From contig NZ_JBEWYP010000007.1 of NCBI RefSeq assembly GCF_040566555.1, positions 161,181 to 225,180 on the forward strand: a stretch of 64,000 nucleotides of DNA, given 5' to 3'. Shown piece by piece: positions 27,047-36,769 of the stretch. Position 1 is the stretch's first letter. Each line of letters begins with the position of its first letter. The translations under genes and the position numbers were made by a program. Origin of the DNA: Sediminicola sp040566555. GTDB taxonomy: Bacteria > Bacteroidota > Bacteroidia > Flavobacteriales > Flavobacteriaceae. The notes under the pieces are model-generated. The model was not told where the DNA came from. It made no database searches and saw nothing but the letters and a program-made list of their open reading frames with translations.

Positions 27047-27126
27047 TTATTTTTTATGAACACAGCTAGAGGTCTAGATCCCATTTTCTATTCCTATATG
27101 TTTGAGATGAAAGTCCAATGAAGAAA

Positions 27127-27744
27127 TCAATGATTGTGCCGTTCATTACCCATAAATGCTTCCATGGTAGCGTGATTCGCTGCTGAGATGTCTGCTCCCT
27201 TAAATACTTTTTGAAGGGTCATAAAAATTATTTTGACATCAAGAGCGAAAGACATATGATTTACATACCAAACATCGTACTCAAATTTTTTGTCCCATGA
27301 AATCGCGTTTCGTCCATTTACCTGTGCCCAACCAGTGATTCCCGGTCTTACTTTGTGTCGTAAACGTTGTTCTTCATTATATCTTGGAAGATAGGCAGTG
27401 AGAAGGGGCCGAGGTCCAATCAAGGACATATCTCCTTTAAGTACATTTAATAATTGGGGTATCTCGTCCAAAGAAGTTTTTCGCACAAACAACCCTACTT
27501 TGGTAAGACGTTTCTCGTCAGGTAATAACTGCCCATTCCTATCCTTCTTATCGTTCATGGACTTGAACTTGATAATTTTAAAGAGTTTTTCATCTTTACC
27601 CGGTCTTGACTGGTAAAAAAATGGTTTGCCATTGTTGGTTATAAATAGCATTATTGTAATAATAATAAAAATAGGGGAAAATGCTATAAACGCTACCAGT
27701 GATAAGGTGAAATCTAATATTCTTTTAAAAATCCTAGTGTACAT
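27127..27744 (-). CDS. Initiating sugar transferase (PglC-like polyprenyl-phosphate phosphoglycosyl transferase)
   Basis: 205-residue monotopic phosphoglycosyl transferase of the short PglC form: one re-entrant hydrophobic helix (about 13-36), PFFYQSRPGKDEKLFKIIKFKSM, the catalytic Asp-Glu pair D93-E94 in TSLDEIPQL, GDMSLIGPRPLL, and RPGITGWAQVNGR. It would move a phosphosugar from UDP-sugar to undecaprenyl phosphate, starting each repeat unit. It lacks the large N-terminal membrane region of WbaP types. PglC-type enzymes often take UDP-diNAc-bacillosamine or related sugars, which fits the aminotransferase and dehydratase genes on the other strand. The ATG is at 27744. Confidence 0.92.
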   Translation of the reverse strand: MYTRIFKRILDFTLSLVAFIAFSPIFIIITIMLFITNNGKPFFYQSRPGKDEKLFKIIKFKSMNDKKDRNGQLLPDEKRLTKVGLFVRKTSLDEIPQLLNVLKGDMSLIGPRPLLTAYLPRYNEEQRLRHKVRPGITGWAQVNGRNAISWDKKFEYDVWYVNHMSFALDVKIIFMTLQKVFKGADISAANHATMEAFMGNERHNH

Positions 27745-27856
27745 ACTACTTTTCTTGGGATAAATTTAATTTATAAAAAGAATGTCTTATTTATTTATGG
27801 ATTAAGAGCAAATAAATAGGTTAAAGTCTACTATAAACAAACAAATAAATTGACAT

Positions 27857-29017
27857 CTATTTAATATCCTTTATTTCCATTGACTTATACTCTTTAAGCA
27901 ACGCTTCCCAAACAATTTGTTGTTCAAACTTATCTACTATTATTTGGCGATAGGAATCGTTAGGAGCGGCATAATTAGTTTTGTGTTCTAAACAATATTT
28001 CATTTGCTCCATTAAAGCAAAACTGTTTTTAACCGGAATAATAGCACCATTTTCACCATTTTTAATAATTTCATTAGAACCATTAATATCAGTGACTATA
28101 CAATACTTACCCATGGCTCCAGCCTGGAGAATTACATTGGGGAACCCTTCCCTATAACTTGGTAAAACTAATATGTTGGATAAGGCAAAGAATGGACGAA
28201 CATCATTTTGATGTCCAACATGTAATATATTGGGGTTGCTCTGAATTTCATTTTCAATGTGCGAAGGAATTGGATCAAGATCACTTTCAAATGTGCCCAC
28301 CAATAGCAATTTAATATTGGGTTTTATTGTCTCTAATTGGGTAAAGGCATTGATAAGTTCAATGATACCCTTATCATTAACAATCCTGCCTACAAATAAA
28401 AAAACAAAATCATCGAGTGTATACTTATATTTTGTTCTTAACTCAACTATAGAATTTTGAGGAAATAGGGATGGATCAAAATATTGAACGTCAACACCGT
28501 TTACATTCCCATTGGCAATAATTTTAAGTGGTTTACCAGTTATATTATAATTAATAAGATCATTTTTCACACCCTGACCTTCAGGATAAATGGTTGTAGC
28601 ACAAAAACAGATTATTTTGTCAAAGAAAATAAGGATCTTTTTCATGAAGCCTTCTTTTGTTGGAAAAATAAGTCCGGTAAAAGTATGGGCTCTGTGGGGA
28701 ACTCTTGCCAAATATGCAGCAACCATGCTTAGAAGTCCAGCTTTGGGGGTAATTGAATGGACTAAAAAAGGTTTTTCTTTCCTGAAAATAATATAAAGTT
28801 TATAGAGACTTACCAAGTCCTGGAATGGGCTAATTCTTCTGCTGATATTTACAGGAATAGTCCTAATATTTTCGTTCTCCCTAATGTCCTTATGTCGTTT
28901 TCCTTCTGAAGCTAGTCCTATCACCTCATAATATTGATTGAGGTATTTCAGTTGACCATTTAGCAACCCGGCTAAAGAGCCAGGTATGGCAGCAACTCTT
29001 AAAACTTTTTTTTTCAT
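27857..29017 (-). CDS. Family 4 glycosyltransferase, likely second sugar
   Basis: 386-residue GT-B fold transferase: N-terminal VAAIPGSLAGLLNGQLKYL, VHSITPKAGLLSM (the region shared with PglA/CapM-like enzymes), and the donor-binding FVGRIVNDKGI and REGFPNVILQAG, where the Glu of the EX7E motif is E in YREGF. It lies directly upstream of the initiating sugar transferase on the same strand, a pairing often seen when this enzyme adds the second sugar to the lipid carrier. Separation is 112 nt. The sugar is not predictable. Confidence 0.9.
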   Translation of the reverse strand: MKKKVLRVAAIPGSLAGLLNGQLKYLNQYYEVIGLASEGKRHKDIRENENIRTIPVNISRRISPFQDLVSLYKLYIIFRKEKPFLVHSITPKAGLLSMVAAYLARVPHRAHTFTGLIFPTKEGFMKKILIFFDKIICFCATTIYPEGQGVKNDLINYNITGKPLKIIANGNVNGVDVQYFDPSLFPQNSIVELRTKYKYTLDDFVFLFVGRIVNDKGIIELINAFTQLETIKPNIKLLLVGTFESDLDPIPSHIENEIQSNPNILHVGHQNDVRPFFALSNILVLPSYREGFPNVILQAGAMGKYCIVTDINGSNEIIKNGENGAIIPVKNSFALMEQMKYCLEHKTNYAAPNDSYRQIIVDKFEQQIVWEALLKEYKSMEIKDIK

Positions 29018-29066
29018 TTCAGTAGTTTCTCGTTCTTATATGGGGATAGAATCTTATGAACCAAAT

Positions 29067-30221
29067 TTAGCTATCAAATATTGACTTTTCATAGGTGAGT
29101 AGTATTTTATTAAGTTCAAAATCTTTAATTCTTTTCAGGGAATACTTTTTACATGAATTCAAGTATTCTGGATTTTGTAGAAAGTAATTTAATCCTTTTT
29201 TCATTAACTCAACATTCCCTACTGGGCTTAAGATACCACTTTTGGTAATCATAATGTCATCATCTAATTCCTGTTCCAATTCTAACATTTCACTAGGTCC
29301 GGATTTGCAATTGGTACTTAAAATGGGTAATCCACAACAAATAGCTTCCAATAAAACATTTGGAAACCCTTCATGGTTAGATCCAAACATAAAAAGGTCA
29401 GCTTTTTTTAGGTATTTATATGGGTTATTGTCAAAGCCCAACAAAAATACATTATCCTGTAGTCCTTTCTCAGATATTATGCTTATCAATTCTTCTTCTA
29501 ATGGTCCTTGACCTAATATATAAAGTCTAACATTTTTAAAATCCTGCACAACCTCCAATAACATCTTGTGATTTTTGACGATTTCTAAACGGCCCACAGA
29601 TATAAGATTAAAATAATTTGGGTCAAAAAAATTGTTTAAGGCAGGTATTTCGTCTATTTTCTGCTTATCGATCGGATTATAAATAGTCTTTATTTTATGA
29701 GCATCTACATTGTAATTTTCAACTAGATCCTTACCACTTTCTTTGGCATTACAAATAAGCTGATCAGCTTTTGGATATAATTTTCTTACAAGTATCCTAT
29801 TAATTTTACTTTGGAGGTCTCCATAGCCATATTGTTCACTAATGTAATTACGCTCACTGATTATTAATTTATAACTGTGATTGGTGAACCACCTAGACAT
29901 TACATTAATATAATTGGGACGTGTTAAAAGACTAAACGAATGGGTAATCTCAAGTTTTTTGAGTAATCTAGCATATTTATAGGCAAGAAGAGGTAGTTTA
30001 ACTAGTTTAAGGCTACCATGTTCCTTGGCTTTTGAGGTCTCCAAATAGTGAATGGGAATATCTTTTGGAAGGTCATAAGCAATGGTGCTGTTCATTAAAA
30101 CAAGTACAACATCAATACCTTTATTTTTTATATAGGGCAGGAGATAGGACACCACTCTTTCGGCCCCACCCCCAGCCATAGAATAAATGAATATGGCAAT
30201 TTTGGTATTTTTAGCATTCAT
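29067..30221 (-). CDS. Family 4 glycosyltransferase
   Basis: 384-residue GT-B transferase with GGGAERVVSYLLPY at the N terminus, ISERNYISEQYG in the middle, and the C-terminal donor domain LISVGRLEIVKNHKML followed by GSNHEGFPNVLLEAICC. No membrane segment is visible, so it is expected to be peripheral on the cytoplasmic face. It starts 2 nt after the previous glycosyltransferase stops and ends 49 nt before the next start, so it belongs to the tight run. Linkage and sugar unknown; the retaining mechanism follows from the family. Confidence 0.9.
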   Translation of the reverse strand: MNAKNTKIAIFIYSMAGGGAERVVSYLLPYIKNKGIDVVLVLMNSTIAYDLPKDIPIHYLETSKAKEHGSLKLVKLPLLAYKYARLLKKLEITHSFSLLTRPNYINVMSRWFTNHSYKLIISERNYISEQYGYGDLQSKINRILVRKLYPKADQLICNAKESGKDLVENYNVDAHKIKTIYNPIDKQKIDEIPALNNFFDPNYFNLISVGRLEIVKNHKMLLEVVQDFKNVRLYILGQGPLEEELISIISEKGLQDNVFLLGFDNNPYKYLKKADLFMFGSNHEGFPNVLLEAICCGLPILSTNCKSGPSEMLELEQELDDDIMITKSGILSPVGNVELMKKGLNYFLQNPEYLNSCKKYSLKRIKDFELNKILLTYEKSIFDS

Positions 30222-30223
30222 TA

Positions 30224-31306
30224 TTATTGCTTATCAACTATTTTTTGAAAAAAGGTTTCATATTCATTAAGGATAATTTCCTTGGCAAATTTCTTATATA
30301 CCGATTCGGAGACCTTCTGAGGATCAAAGAATTCCAAATTGTTCAAGCGATCCAAAAATTCTTCTTGATCTTTGACTATAAATCCATTGATGCCATTTTC
30401 AACAATTTCCCCTGTTCCCCCTGGAGCATTAAAGGCTATTACCGGGGTGCCTACGGCACAGCTTTCTAAAAGTGCATTAGGAAACCCTTCCGAGAAGGAT
30501 CCCTGAAGAAAAAAATCACTTTGGGAAAGATATTTAGATACTTCTCTAGTGAATGTGATAAACGTGACCTTGTCTTTTAGGCCCAAAAAATCCACTTTTT
30601 CTAAAATGGCATTTTTTTTGGGTCCATCCCCTATGATGGTGTAGGTAAAAGGCAATTCAAATTTTGATAAAACCTCTAGAATTCTTTCATGTCCCTTTAT
30701 TTGTGAAAGTCTACCTACTGTAATGAATTTATGAATATTAGTAGTATCAATATTATTTGTAGTTTTAACCTTAAAACTATCGGTTATAGGGTTACGAATT
30801 ATTTTCAAATTTTCTTCCTTGATTCCAAATTCGTCCTTACAATCCTGAAGCATATCAGCTGATTGGCAAATAATATAATCCAATTTACGCAAAGCGGTTT
30901 TTAGCAAAAAAGAGAACAAATAATTTTTATTGCCACTACTATGATAAGAGCTAATTTTACTAATTGCAGCCTGTCTACCTAAAAAATGTATGTTAGGAAA
31001 TATATAAGAAATCAATCCAATTGCAAGATTTAAGTGGGAGACTGTACCCATTACGATTTGCGGTTTTTCTTTCTTGATACAGCGAATTAAACTTGGAATA
31101 GAATATAATACTCTACTTCTGTTTAAGAATATTATTCGCAAATTTGCGGTATCATAAGCAATCTCTTGTTGCGATCCTATAACTATCAAGGTGCAGTCAA
31201 AAATGGTGTTATCCAGATTTTTTGTGAGAAAGGTCATTATCCTTTCGGCACCGCCCGCCATTAATGTGGGTAGGACAAAAAGAATTTTAATATTATCTTT
31301 GGCCAT
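30224..31306 (-). CDS. Family 4 glycosyltransferase
   Basis: 360-residue GT-B transferase. It shows the N-terminal LPTLMAGGAERIMTFL, RQAAISKISSYH in the acceptor domain, and in the donor domain FITVGRLSQIKGHERIL, IGDGPKK and GSFSEGFPNALLESCAVG. It is related to the neighbours at 29067 and 34312 but not close enough to be a recent duplicate. Only 5 nt separate it from the TupA-like gene upstream and 2 nt from the one downstream. Substrate unknown. Confidence 0.9.
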   Translation of the reverse strand: MAKDNIKILFVLPTLMAGGAERIMTFLTKNLDNTIFDCTLIVIGSQQEIAYDTANLRIIFLNRSRVLYSIPSLIRCIKKEKPQIVMGTVSHLNLAIGLISYIFPNIHFLGRQAAISKISSYHSSGNKNYLFSFLLKTALRKLDYIICQSADMLQDCKDEFGIKEENLKIIRNPITDSFKVKTTNNIDTTNIHKFITVGRLSQIKGHERILEVLSKFELPFTYTIIGDGPKKNAILEKVDFLGLKDKVTFITFTREVSKYLSQSDFFLQGSFSEGFPNALLESCAVGTPVIAFNAPGGTGEIVENGINGFIVKDQEEFLDRLNNLEFFDPQKVSESVYKKFAKEIILNEYETFFQKIVDKQ

Positions 31307-31311
31307 TAGAA

Positions 31312-32223
31312 TTAAATAGGAAGGTTTAACAGGCTGCCAAAATGTTTGTCATAGAATTCTGGTTCAAATTTCCCTAAACCGGTTTCAGAATGAAAGGTAA
31401 GTTCTCCGAAAAATATAGTTTTTTCCATAACATAGAAATCTACCCTGACATAGATAAAATCTTGTGCTATAATTTCTGCCAGATTTTGCATCTGCGCATA
31501 AGTGACTGGTTTTTCAATTTGTTTACCATTATTATAAATCCATTGGCAGGGTATAAATTCCCAGTTGACATCATAAAGGTTTCGAGTGTGATTGGTTTGT
31601 CTATCTAAATCTACTTGAGTGAAAACGAGTTTTCCATTAAAACAATGCATTTTATAGTCATATGGAATAGCACCATTTTTATCGGTCAACAGTTTTTCTA
31701 CTACAATCCTTGGTTCAATATTTTTGTATTGCCATTCGCGGGAACTGTAAAAATAGTTCTCCTTCAAATTTTTCTTTAGGTGAAATCGGCTCCTTTTCCA
31801 ATTAATATCATTTTTATTTTTCACAATTATGCCTCCTGAACTATTGTGGTTTGTTTTAATGATTACAGGGAAATCCGGTAAATTTTCCGGAACGATGTCT
31901 TTGGTAGTCTTGGTTTGAAGGACAAGAGGAATTAAATATTCATCCCCAATTTTTCGTGCTATATATTCTCTAACTTTAAATTTATCAGCTGCTTGGGTAT
32001 GTAACTTAGAGCGGTCATTCAACTTCAACCAATTTATTTTTTCATTAAATGTTTGTGGATAATTAAGGTTTAAACGGTAACCCATGTGTTTTCGGAATTT
32101 TAGCTTTATAAATAACTTATCAGGAGTTATTTTTAGAAAAAATTCATAAACCACATAGAAGGGGTGTATTAGATAATAACCAAGTACAGTATTTCTATAT
32201 AATTTCCCTAAAGTATTTTTCAT
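31312..32223 (-). CDS. TupA-like ATP-grasp protein
   Basis: 303 residues, matching the TupA-like ATP-grasp family named after teichuronopeptide synthesis: LNLNYPQTFNEKINWLKLND, AADKFKVREYIARKIG, the ATP-binding FPVIIKTNHNSSGGIIV, and the C-terminal RVDFYVMEKTIFFGELTFHSETG holding acidic metal ligands. In the naming example, the protein is linked to attaching glutamyl and glucuronyl units in a cell-wall polymer, so amide formation to a uronic acid is plausible here; some are listed as glycosyltransferases. It lies in the GT run, 120 nt from asnB and 5 nt from the next gene. Confidence 0.86.
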   Translation of the reverse strand: MKNTLGKLYRNTVLGYYLIHPFYVVYEFFLKITPDKLFIKLKFRKHMGYRLNLNYPQTFNEKINWLKLNDRSKLHTQAADKFKVREYIARKIGDEYLIPLVLQTKTTKDIVPENLPDFPVIIKTNHNSSGGIIVKNKNDINWKRSRFHLKKNLKENYFYSSREWQYKNIEPRIVVEKLLTDKNGAIPYDYKMHCFNGKLVFTQVDLDRQTNHTRNLYDVNWEFIPCQWIYNNGKQIEKPVTYAQMQNLAEIIAQDFIYVRVDFYVMEKTIFFGELTFHSETGLGKFEPEFYDKHFGSLLNLPI

Positions 32224-32343
32224 GTTGAATTAATAACAATGTTTAACTTATTAAATTATAACCTATCTTCATCAGATAGTTTTAAATATTTGTATAAAGT
32301 CAATTGGTGTAAATCTAATTTTAATTTTTATAAAAAGATATAA

Positions 32344-34194
32344 TTATTTTATGGAATATCCCTTTCCGTTATTATCCAACCATTGTTTTAAAACCAACAA
32401 CTTCCAAATAACTGGATAATGATTCCAAGTTCCATTCATATGTTCTTGAATAATTTTTTGCGCCATTTTGGGTTTTATGCCCGGGATATCCTTAAGGTTT
32501 TCCAAAGAAAGTTCCGAAAGGACCATATCCTTTAAATCGTTACGAAACCAAACTACAAATGGCATTCCAAAACCTGCCTTGGGACGGTCAAAATAAGACG
32601 CTGGCACATGATCATATAAAATATCTTTAAGAATACGTTTTTGATTGCCCTGTTGGTATTTGAAAGTCGTGGGTAGACTTCGCGCCATTTCCACCACCCG
32701 GTAATCCAAAAAAGGGGAACGGGCCTCCAAAGAGTAGGCCATAGTGGCGCGGTCTACCTTGGTATTGATATCCCAACTTAAGTAGGTCTTCAGGTCAAAA
32801 TCTCCAGCTCTTTCATGTAAGTTATTTTGGTCATGCATAAGATATTTTAGTTCCGTAAAATCCATAGGATTATCCCTTCCTTGCAGCCAGATTTCATTTG
32901 GTCTATAAAGCGCAGTCAAATAAGCATAGCTATCATTTTTTGAACCAAGAATTTCACCTATGGCTTTATGTCTAGTCTTTGGGGATAATTTCAATAGTTT
33001 TGAAATTAGTAATCTAGTTGCATACGAAGCTCTGAAATATTTATGCATTTCATCTATACGAGCATATCTGTGATAGCCTAAAAACGCCTCATCAGCCCCA
33101 TCGCCCGATAAGGCTACGGTAACTTTTTTTTTGGTGTGTTTGGCCAATAACATAGAAGGGATTGCGGAGGCATCCGCAAAAGGTTCGTCATAATAATGGC
33201 TAAAATTAGTAATCAGGTCCATGCCTTCTTTATAATCGCAGTCTATGACGTGGTGGTCCGTTCGCAAATGATCCGCTACTTTTTGGGCATACAGGCTTTC
33301 ATCAAAGCCCTTTTCATTAAATTTTACGGAAAAGGTCTTTACCTTTTTCTCCGAACTTTTAACCGCAAGCGCGGCAATTAGGGAGGAATCCACACCACCT
33401 GATAAAAAGACTCCTAAAGGTACATCGGCAATCATGCGATGCTGCACGGCGTCTGTCAGTAGTGATTCTAGTTGGATCTTGGCCTCTTCATAGGTACCTC
33501 CAAAAGCCGGGGCAGTAGGGTGAGCAATGTCCCAATAGGCCCATTGGTTAAAATCTTGGGTCTGAATGTCATAAGTGAAGGCATGGCCGTCCTCCAATTT
33601 CTTTACCTCGTTAAAAATGGAATAGGGGTGGGGTATGGTGTTCCAAGCTAAATACTGTTCTATGGCATTTTTGTTAATGGACAAATTTGTATTGCCCAAT
33701 TGTATGGATGAAATTTGACTGGCAAATTCTATCCCTTTTTTGCTTAACTGATAATAGAATGGTTTTTGCCCCAATCGGTCTTTAGCCCCAAACAAAACCT
33801 GTTTTTTTATGTCATAAATCACAAAGGCAAACATGCCGTTAAAATGTTGTACACAGTCTTTTCCATATTCCAAATAGGCCGCACATATCACCTCTGTATC
33901 ACTGCTGGTGGTAAAACCATAGCCCTTTTTCTTTAGAACATCCCTTATTTCTCCAAAATTGTAAATCTCACCATTAAATACAAGATGTACTTTATTTTGG
34001 TAGGCAAAAGGTTGATTAGATCTTGCGTCTAAATCAATTATAGATAAACGGTTATGTCCAAAAGTCACTAATCCTTTGGAAGTGTCATAACTAGCCACAC
34101 CCATTTGATCTGGACCTCTAAATTGGGTACGTTCTAGCTTTTGTCTTACCAGTTCCTGGCTATAAGGTAAGGTTGTTCCGTATATTCCGCACAT
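32344..34194 (-). CDS. asnB: Glutamine-hydrolysing asparagine-synthase-like amidotransferase
   Basis: 616-residue AsnB family enzyme. The N-terminal glutaminase domain starts MCGIYG with the catalytic Cys2 and has FRGPDQ, HNRLSIIDL, and VFNGEIYN; the synthetase domain has the ATP pyrophosphatase loop SGGVDSS at 265-271 and DGADEAFLGYHRY. All key residues are present. In polysaccharide loci such proteins (for example WbpS of Pseudomonas aeruginosa O6) amidate uronic acid carboxyls, not aspartate. With UDP-GalA and UDP-GalNAcA genes in the same run, amidated uronic acids are the likely products. A housekeeping asparagine synthetase cannot be excluded. Confidence 0.9.
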   Translation of the reverse strand: MCGIYGTTLPYSQELVRQKLERTQFRGPDQMGVASYDTSKGLVTFGHNRLSIIDLDARSNQPFAYQNKVHLVFNGEIYNFGEIRDVLKKKGYGFTTSSDTEVICAAYLEYGKDCVQHFNGMFAFVIYDIKKQVLFGAKDRLGQKPFYYQLSKKGIEFASQISSIQLGNTNLSINKNAIEQYLAWNTIPHPYSIFNEVKKLEDGHAFTYDIQTQDFNQWAYWDIAHPTAPAFGGTYEEAKIQLESLLTDAVQHRMIADVPLGVFLSGGVDSSLIAALAVKSSEKKVKTFSVKFNEKGFDESLYAQKVADHLRTDHHVIDCDYKEGMDLITNFSHYYDEPFADASAIPSMLLAKHTKKKVTVALSGDGADEAFLGYHRYARIDEMHKYFRASYATRLLISKLLKLSPKTRHKAIGEILGSKNDSYAYLTALYRPNEIWLQGRDNPMDFTELKYLMHDQNNLHERAGDFDLKTYLSWDINTKVDRATMAYSLEARSPFLDYRVVEMARSLPTTFKYQQGNQKRILKDILYDHVPASYFDRPKAGFGMPFVVWFRNDLKDMVLSELSLENLKDIPGIKPKMAQKIIQEHMNGTWNHYPVIWKLLVLKQWLDNNGKGYSIK

Positions 34195-34311
34195 AATTGT
34201 TTATTATTGTTAGTTCTATATATATTTATTTCCTTCTCAAAAGTCTAAATAATCAATTCATTGTATATAAACCCTTTAATATCAAAATACTAATTGGGCT
34301 GTTTAAAGTTA

Positions 34312-35403
34312 TTAACTTGGTAAAACAGATTTTATAACGACCATCCATTTTTTTGCAATATTTTCTATTTCGTATTGACTACTTTGTTCTATAGCTTTTT
34401 TACTAAAAGATTTTTGTAATTCTTGATCTTCAATGAGAGTATCAATTTTACGAACTAGGGCTTCATGATCACCCACATGGATCAAAAACCCATTGACTCC
34501 ATCGGTAATCAAATCTGCTGGACCGTGCGGGCAATCGGTGGAAATAGATGGTATTCCAAAATATAGCGCTTCCAATAGTGCATTAGGAAAACCTTCATGC
34601 TCTGAAGTGAACACAAACATTGATGCTTTGTTATAATAATAGGAAACATCTTTTTGCTCACCTTTAAATTCAATGCGTTCAGATACACCCAATTCAACAG
34701 CTAAAGCTTTATACAAATCAATATCAGTTCCACTGCCTATAAAAACTAAACGCCATGAAGTATTTGATAGTTTTGCAAATGCCCTTATTAGAACATCTTG
34801 AGCTTTACCTTTTCGAAAAGCCCCTACATTTAAGATTGTTTTTTCGCTAAAATTCTTAAGTAACTGTCTTTTTGATTTTAGGTCAAAGGATACCGCGTTT
34901 GGGATAATTTCGATTTGGTTTGATGGTATGATTTTTTGGTAATACTTTCTATTACCCTCTGTTTGCACTATAAGACGGGAACTATAAGGATAACTAAAAT
35001 TGCGCAATAGCTCTTGTATTTTAGGTAAAGATGCGACGTCATGGTTTGCACGCTCACTTATTACACATGCCAAATTTAACCATTTAGCAGCCCAAATCGT
35101 ATAAATATTTGAAGTGTGCATAAAGCTTATAGCCACCTCTGCTTCTTCCGTTTTTAGTAATTTAACCAATCTATGGATTCGCACCATTCCATTTGTAATA
35201 GATTGAATGGGATTTGTTCGTTCTTTTGGCTGCTCTAAGCAGTAATGCAGCCTTACCTTGGGATCCAATTCAAAAAAAGGTGTGGTCTTGACCAAGGTTA
35301 TGATTGAGACTTGATGTTGATTTACAAAATAATTCGCCAAACCAGTGACGGAACGTTCTGCCCCCCCGGAACCCAAGCCATAAATAACAAATGCAATTTT
35401 CAT
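34312..35403 (-). CDS. Family 4 glycosyltransferase
   Basis: 363-residue GT-B transferase: FVIYGLGSGGAERSVTGLANY at the N terminus, VISERANHDVAS in the acceptor domain, and ILNVGAFRKGKAQDVLI, FIGSGTDIDLY and TSEHEGFPNALLEALYFG in the donor domain. It sits between asnB (117 nt away) and the polymerase (90 nt away). It is the first glycosyltransferase after the Wzy-like gene in transcription order. Sugar specificity unknown. Confidence 0.9.
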   Translation of the reverse strand: MKIAFVIYGLGSGGAERSVTGLANYFVNQHQVSIITLVKTTPFFELDPKVRLHYCLEQPKERTNPIQSITNGMVRIHRLVKLLKTEEAEVAISFMHTSNIYTIWAAKWLNLACVISERANHDVASLPKIQELLRNFSYPYSSRLIVQTEGNRKYYQKIIPSNQIEIIPNAVSFDLKSKRQLLKNFSEKTILNVGAFRKGKAQDVLIRAFAKLSNTSWRLVFIGSGTDIDLYKALAVELGVSERIEFKGEQKDVSYYYNKASMFVFTSEHEGFPNALLEALYFGIPSISTDCPHGPADLITDGVNGFLIHVGDHEALVRKIDTLIEDQELQKSFSKKAIEQSSQYEIENIAKKWMVVIKSVLPS

Positions 35404-35493
35404 AATTGTACCACGTGTAATTTGAGATGATGAATTTTCGTAATCGTTCTGAAATTCATAGATTCAAAAACGATAATTTAGCCAAATATTTAC

Positions 35494-36633
35494 TTATTCT
35501 ATTGTAATATCCTTTTCTAGCACTGTTTCCACTGTCTTGGTTAAAATTTGATATTGCAACCACATAGAAAAGAACAATAGATAACCATTGTCCCAATAAT
35601 TGTGATTGGTGGCCATATATAAACAAAGTGCGAATAGCATTAAAAATAGGTGTGGATGCTGTTTAAAATTGGCCCAGGCCGTTTTTAACAGGAAACCATA
35701 GAGTGCTAGCATAATCAGCAAGGTTAATATACCCCCTTCTCCCATAGTTTTTATATAGGCATTGTGCGGTCCCATTACGGACACCTTGGCACCACCCTCA
35801 AATGCACCCCAGCCGTGGCCAAAAATTGGTTTGTCCATTAACGCTGGATAGTAAATGGCCCATGTGTGGGTGCGACTATCTTCTTCAAGCTTATTGGTGT
35901 TTTGCGATTTGCCTTCTAAGATGTTGCTCATAGCTTCCAAACGCGGATTTTTTTTAGGTAAAAATGCGTTATAGGTCAAGAAACCAATAAAAAGACCTAC
36001 ACCCGCTGCCAAGATGCGTATATTCTTTATTGAAACCCGAATTGATAGTATATTGATAAAAAGCCAGACTACAATAAAGGTTCGGGAAAAGGTTAAAAAA
36101 CCAATGATGGTAAAGGCAATTTGACCTATGGTTCGATATTTTTTTTCTACGCCAAAGCTAAGGGCATAACCCATCATGCAAATAAATCCAAGGGAATTGG
36201 GATTTAAATAAAAACCGCTATACCGCCCACCGTCTTTCAAAGGATTGTAATAGACAAACATTTGAAGAAAAACGGTCAAAGCTCCTATTAACAAGAACAA
36301 AATTAATTCCTTTTTCGAAGTCGCCTTCACCACTTCATAGCCTCCAATGACAATAATAAAATATTTAATAATAACGAAGAGATAATCAATAATATCCTCA
36401 GGAATATAGGCTTGTCCCGACAAACTTCCAATCAAAAAATACAAAGTGCCCATCAATAACATCCATCGATTTAAAGATCTTTTTTTTGTCAAAAAAAAAT
36501 ACATCACCATCAAGCCAAAGGATAAATAACTTAACATGCTGGAATAGGTAGGATTTTCATTTGCTAAAACAAAATCCGGAATGTTCAACATGATTAAAAA
36601 AAGCGTAGCATATTTTATTAAGGTTAACAACAA
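35494..36633 (-). CDS. O-antigen polymerase/ligase-like membrane protein (Wzy/WaaL)
   Basis: 379-residue polytopic protein with about ten hydrophobic helices and a periplasmic loop (about residues 225-285) typical of the O-antigen ligase (Wzy_C) family, containing HTWAIYYPALMDKPIFGHGWG and then PHNAYIKTMGEGGIL at the start of a later helix, a conserved family feature. It should polymerise repeat units on the periplasmic side after the flippase moves them, or join the polymer to lipid A. Wzy and WaaL cannot be told apart by sequence here; it is the only such gene seen, so Wzy is preferred. It borders the eroded segment. Confidence 0.87.
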   Translation of the reverse strand: MLLTLIKYATLFLIMLNIPDFVLANENPTYSSMLSYLSFGLMVMYFFLTKKRSLNRWMLLMGTLYFLIGSLSGQAYIPEDIIDYLFVIIKYFIIVIGGYEVVKATSKKELILFLLIGALTVFLQMFVYYNPLKDGGRYSGFYLNPNSLGFICMMGYALSFGVEKKYRTIGQIAFTIIGFLTFSRTFIVVWLFINILSIRVSIKNIRILAAGVGLFIGFLTYNAFLPKKNPRLEAMSNILEGKSQNTNKLEEDSRTHTWAIYYPALMDKPIFGHGWGAFEGGAKVSVMGPHNAYIKTMGEGGILTLLIMLALYGFLLKTAWANFKQHPHLFLMLFALCLYMATNHNYWDNGYLLFFSMWLQYQILTKTVETVLEKDITIE

Positions 36634-36769
36634 GTCGTCATGTATTATTATTTACGGACCAAAATTAAGTATAAGTCAGGCAATTTGTGGCAGAAAAAAG
36701 ATATAATGTAATATTAAACCTTTTAAAGGCAGTTTTACAATAATAAAATATATTAAACAGGGGTTGTAG

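Noticed and set aside
32344..34194. Calling the asnB gene a plain housekeeping asparagine synthetase
   Set aside because: The motifs alone do not decide, but its place among glycosyltransferases and uronic-acid genes favours an amidotransferase of the glycan; kept as an alternative.
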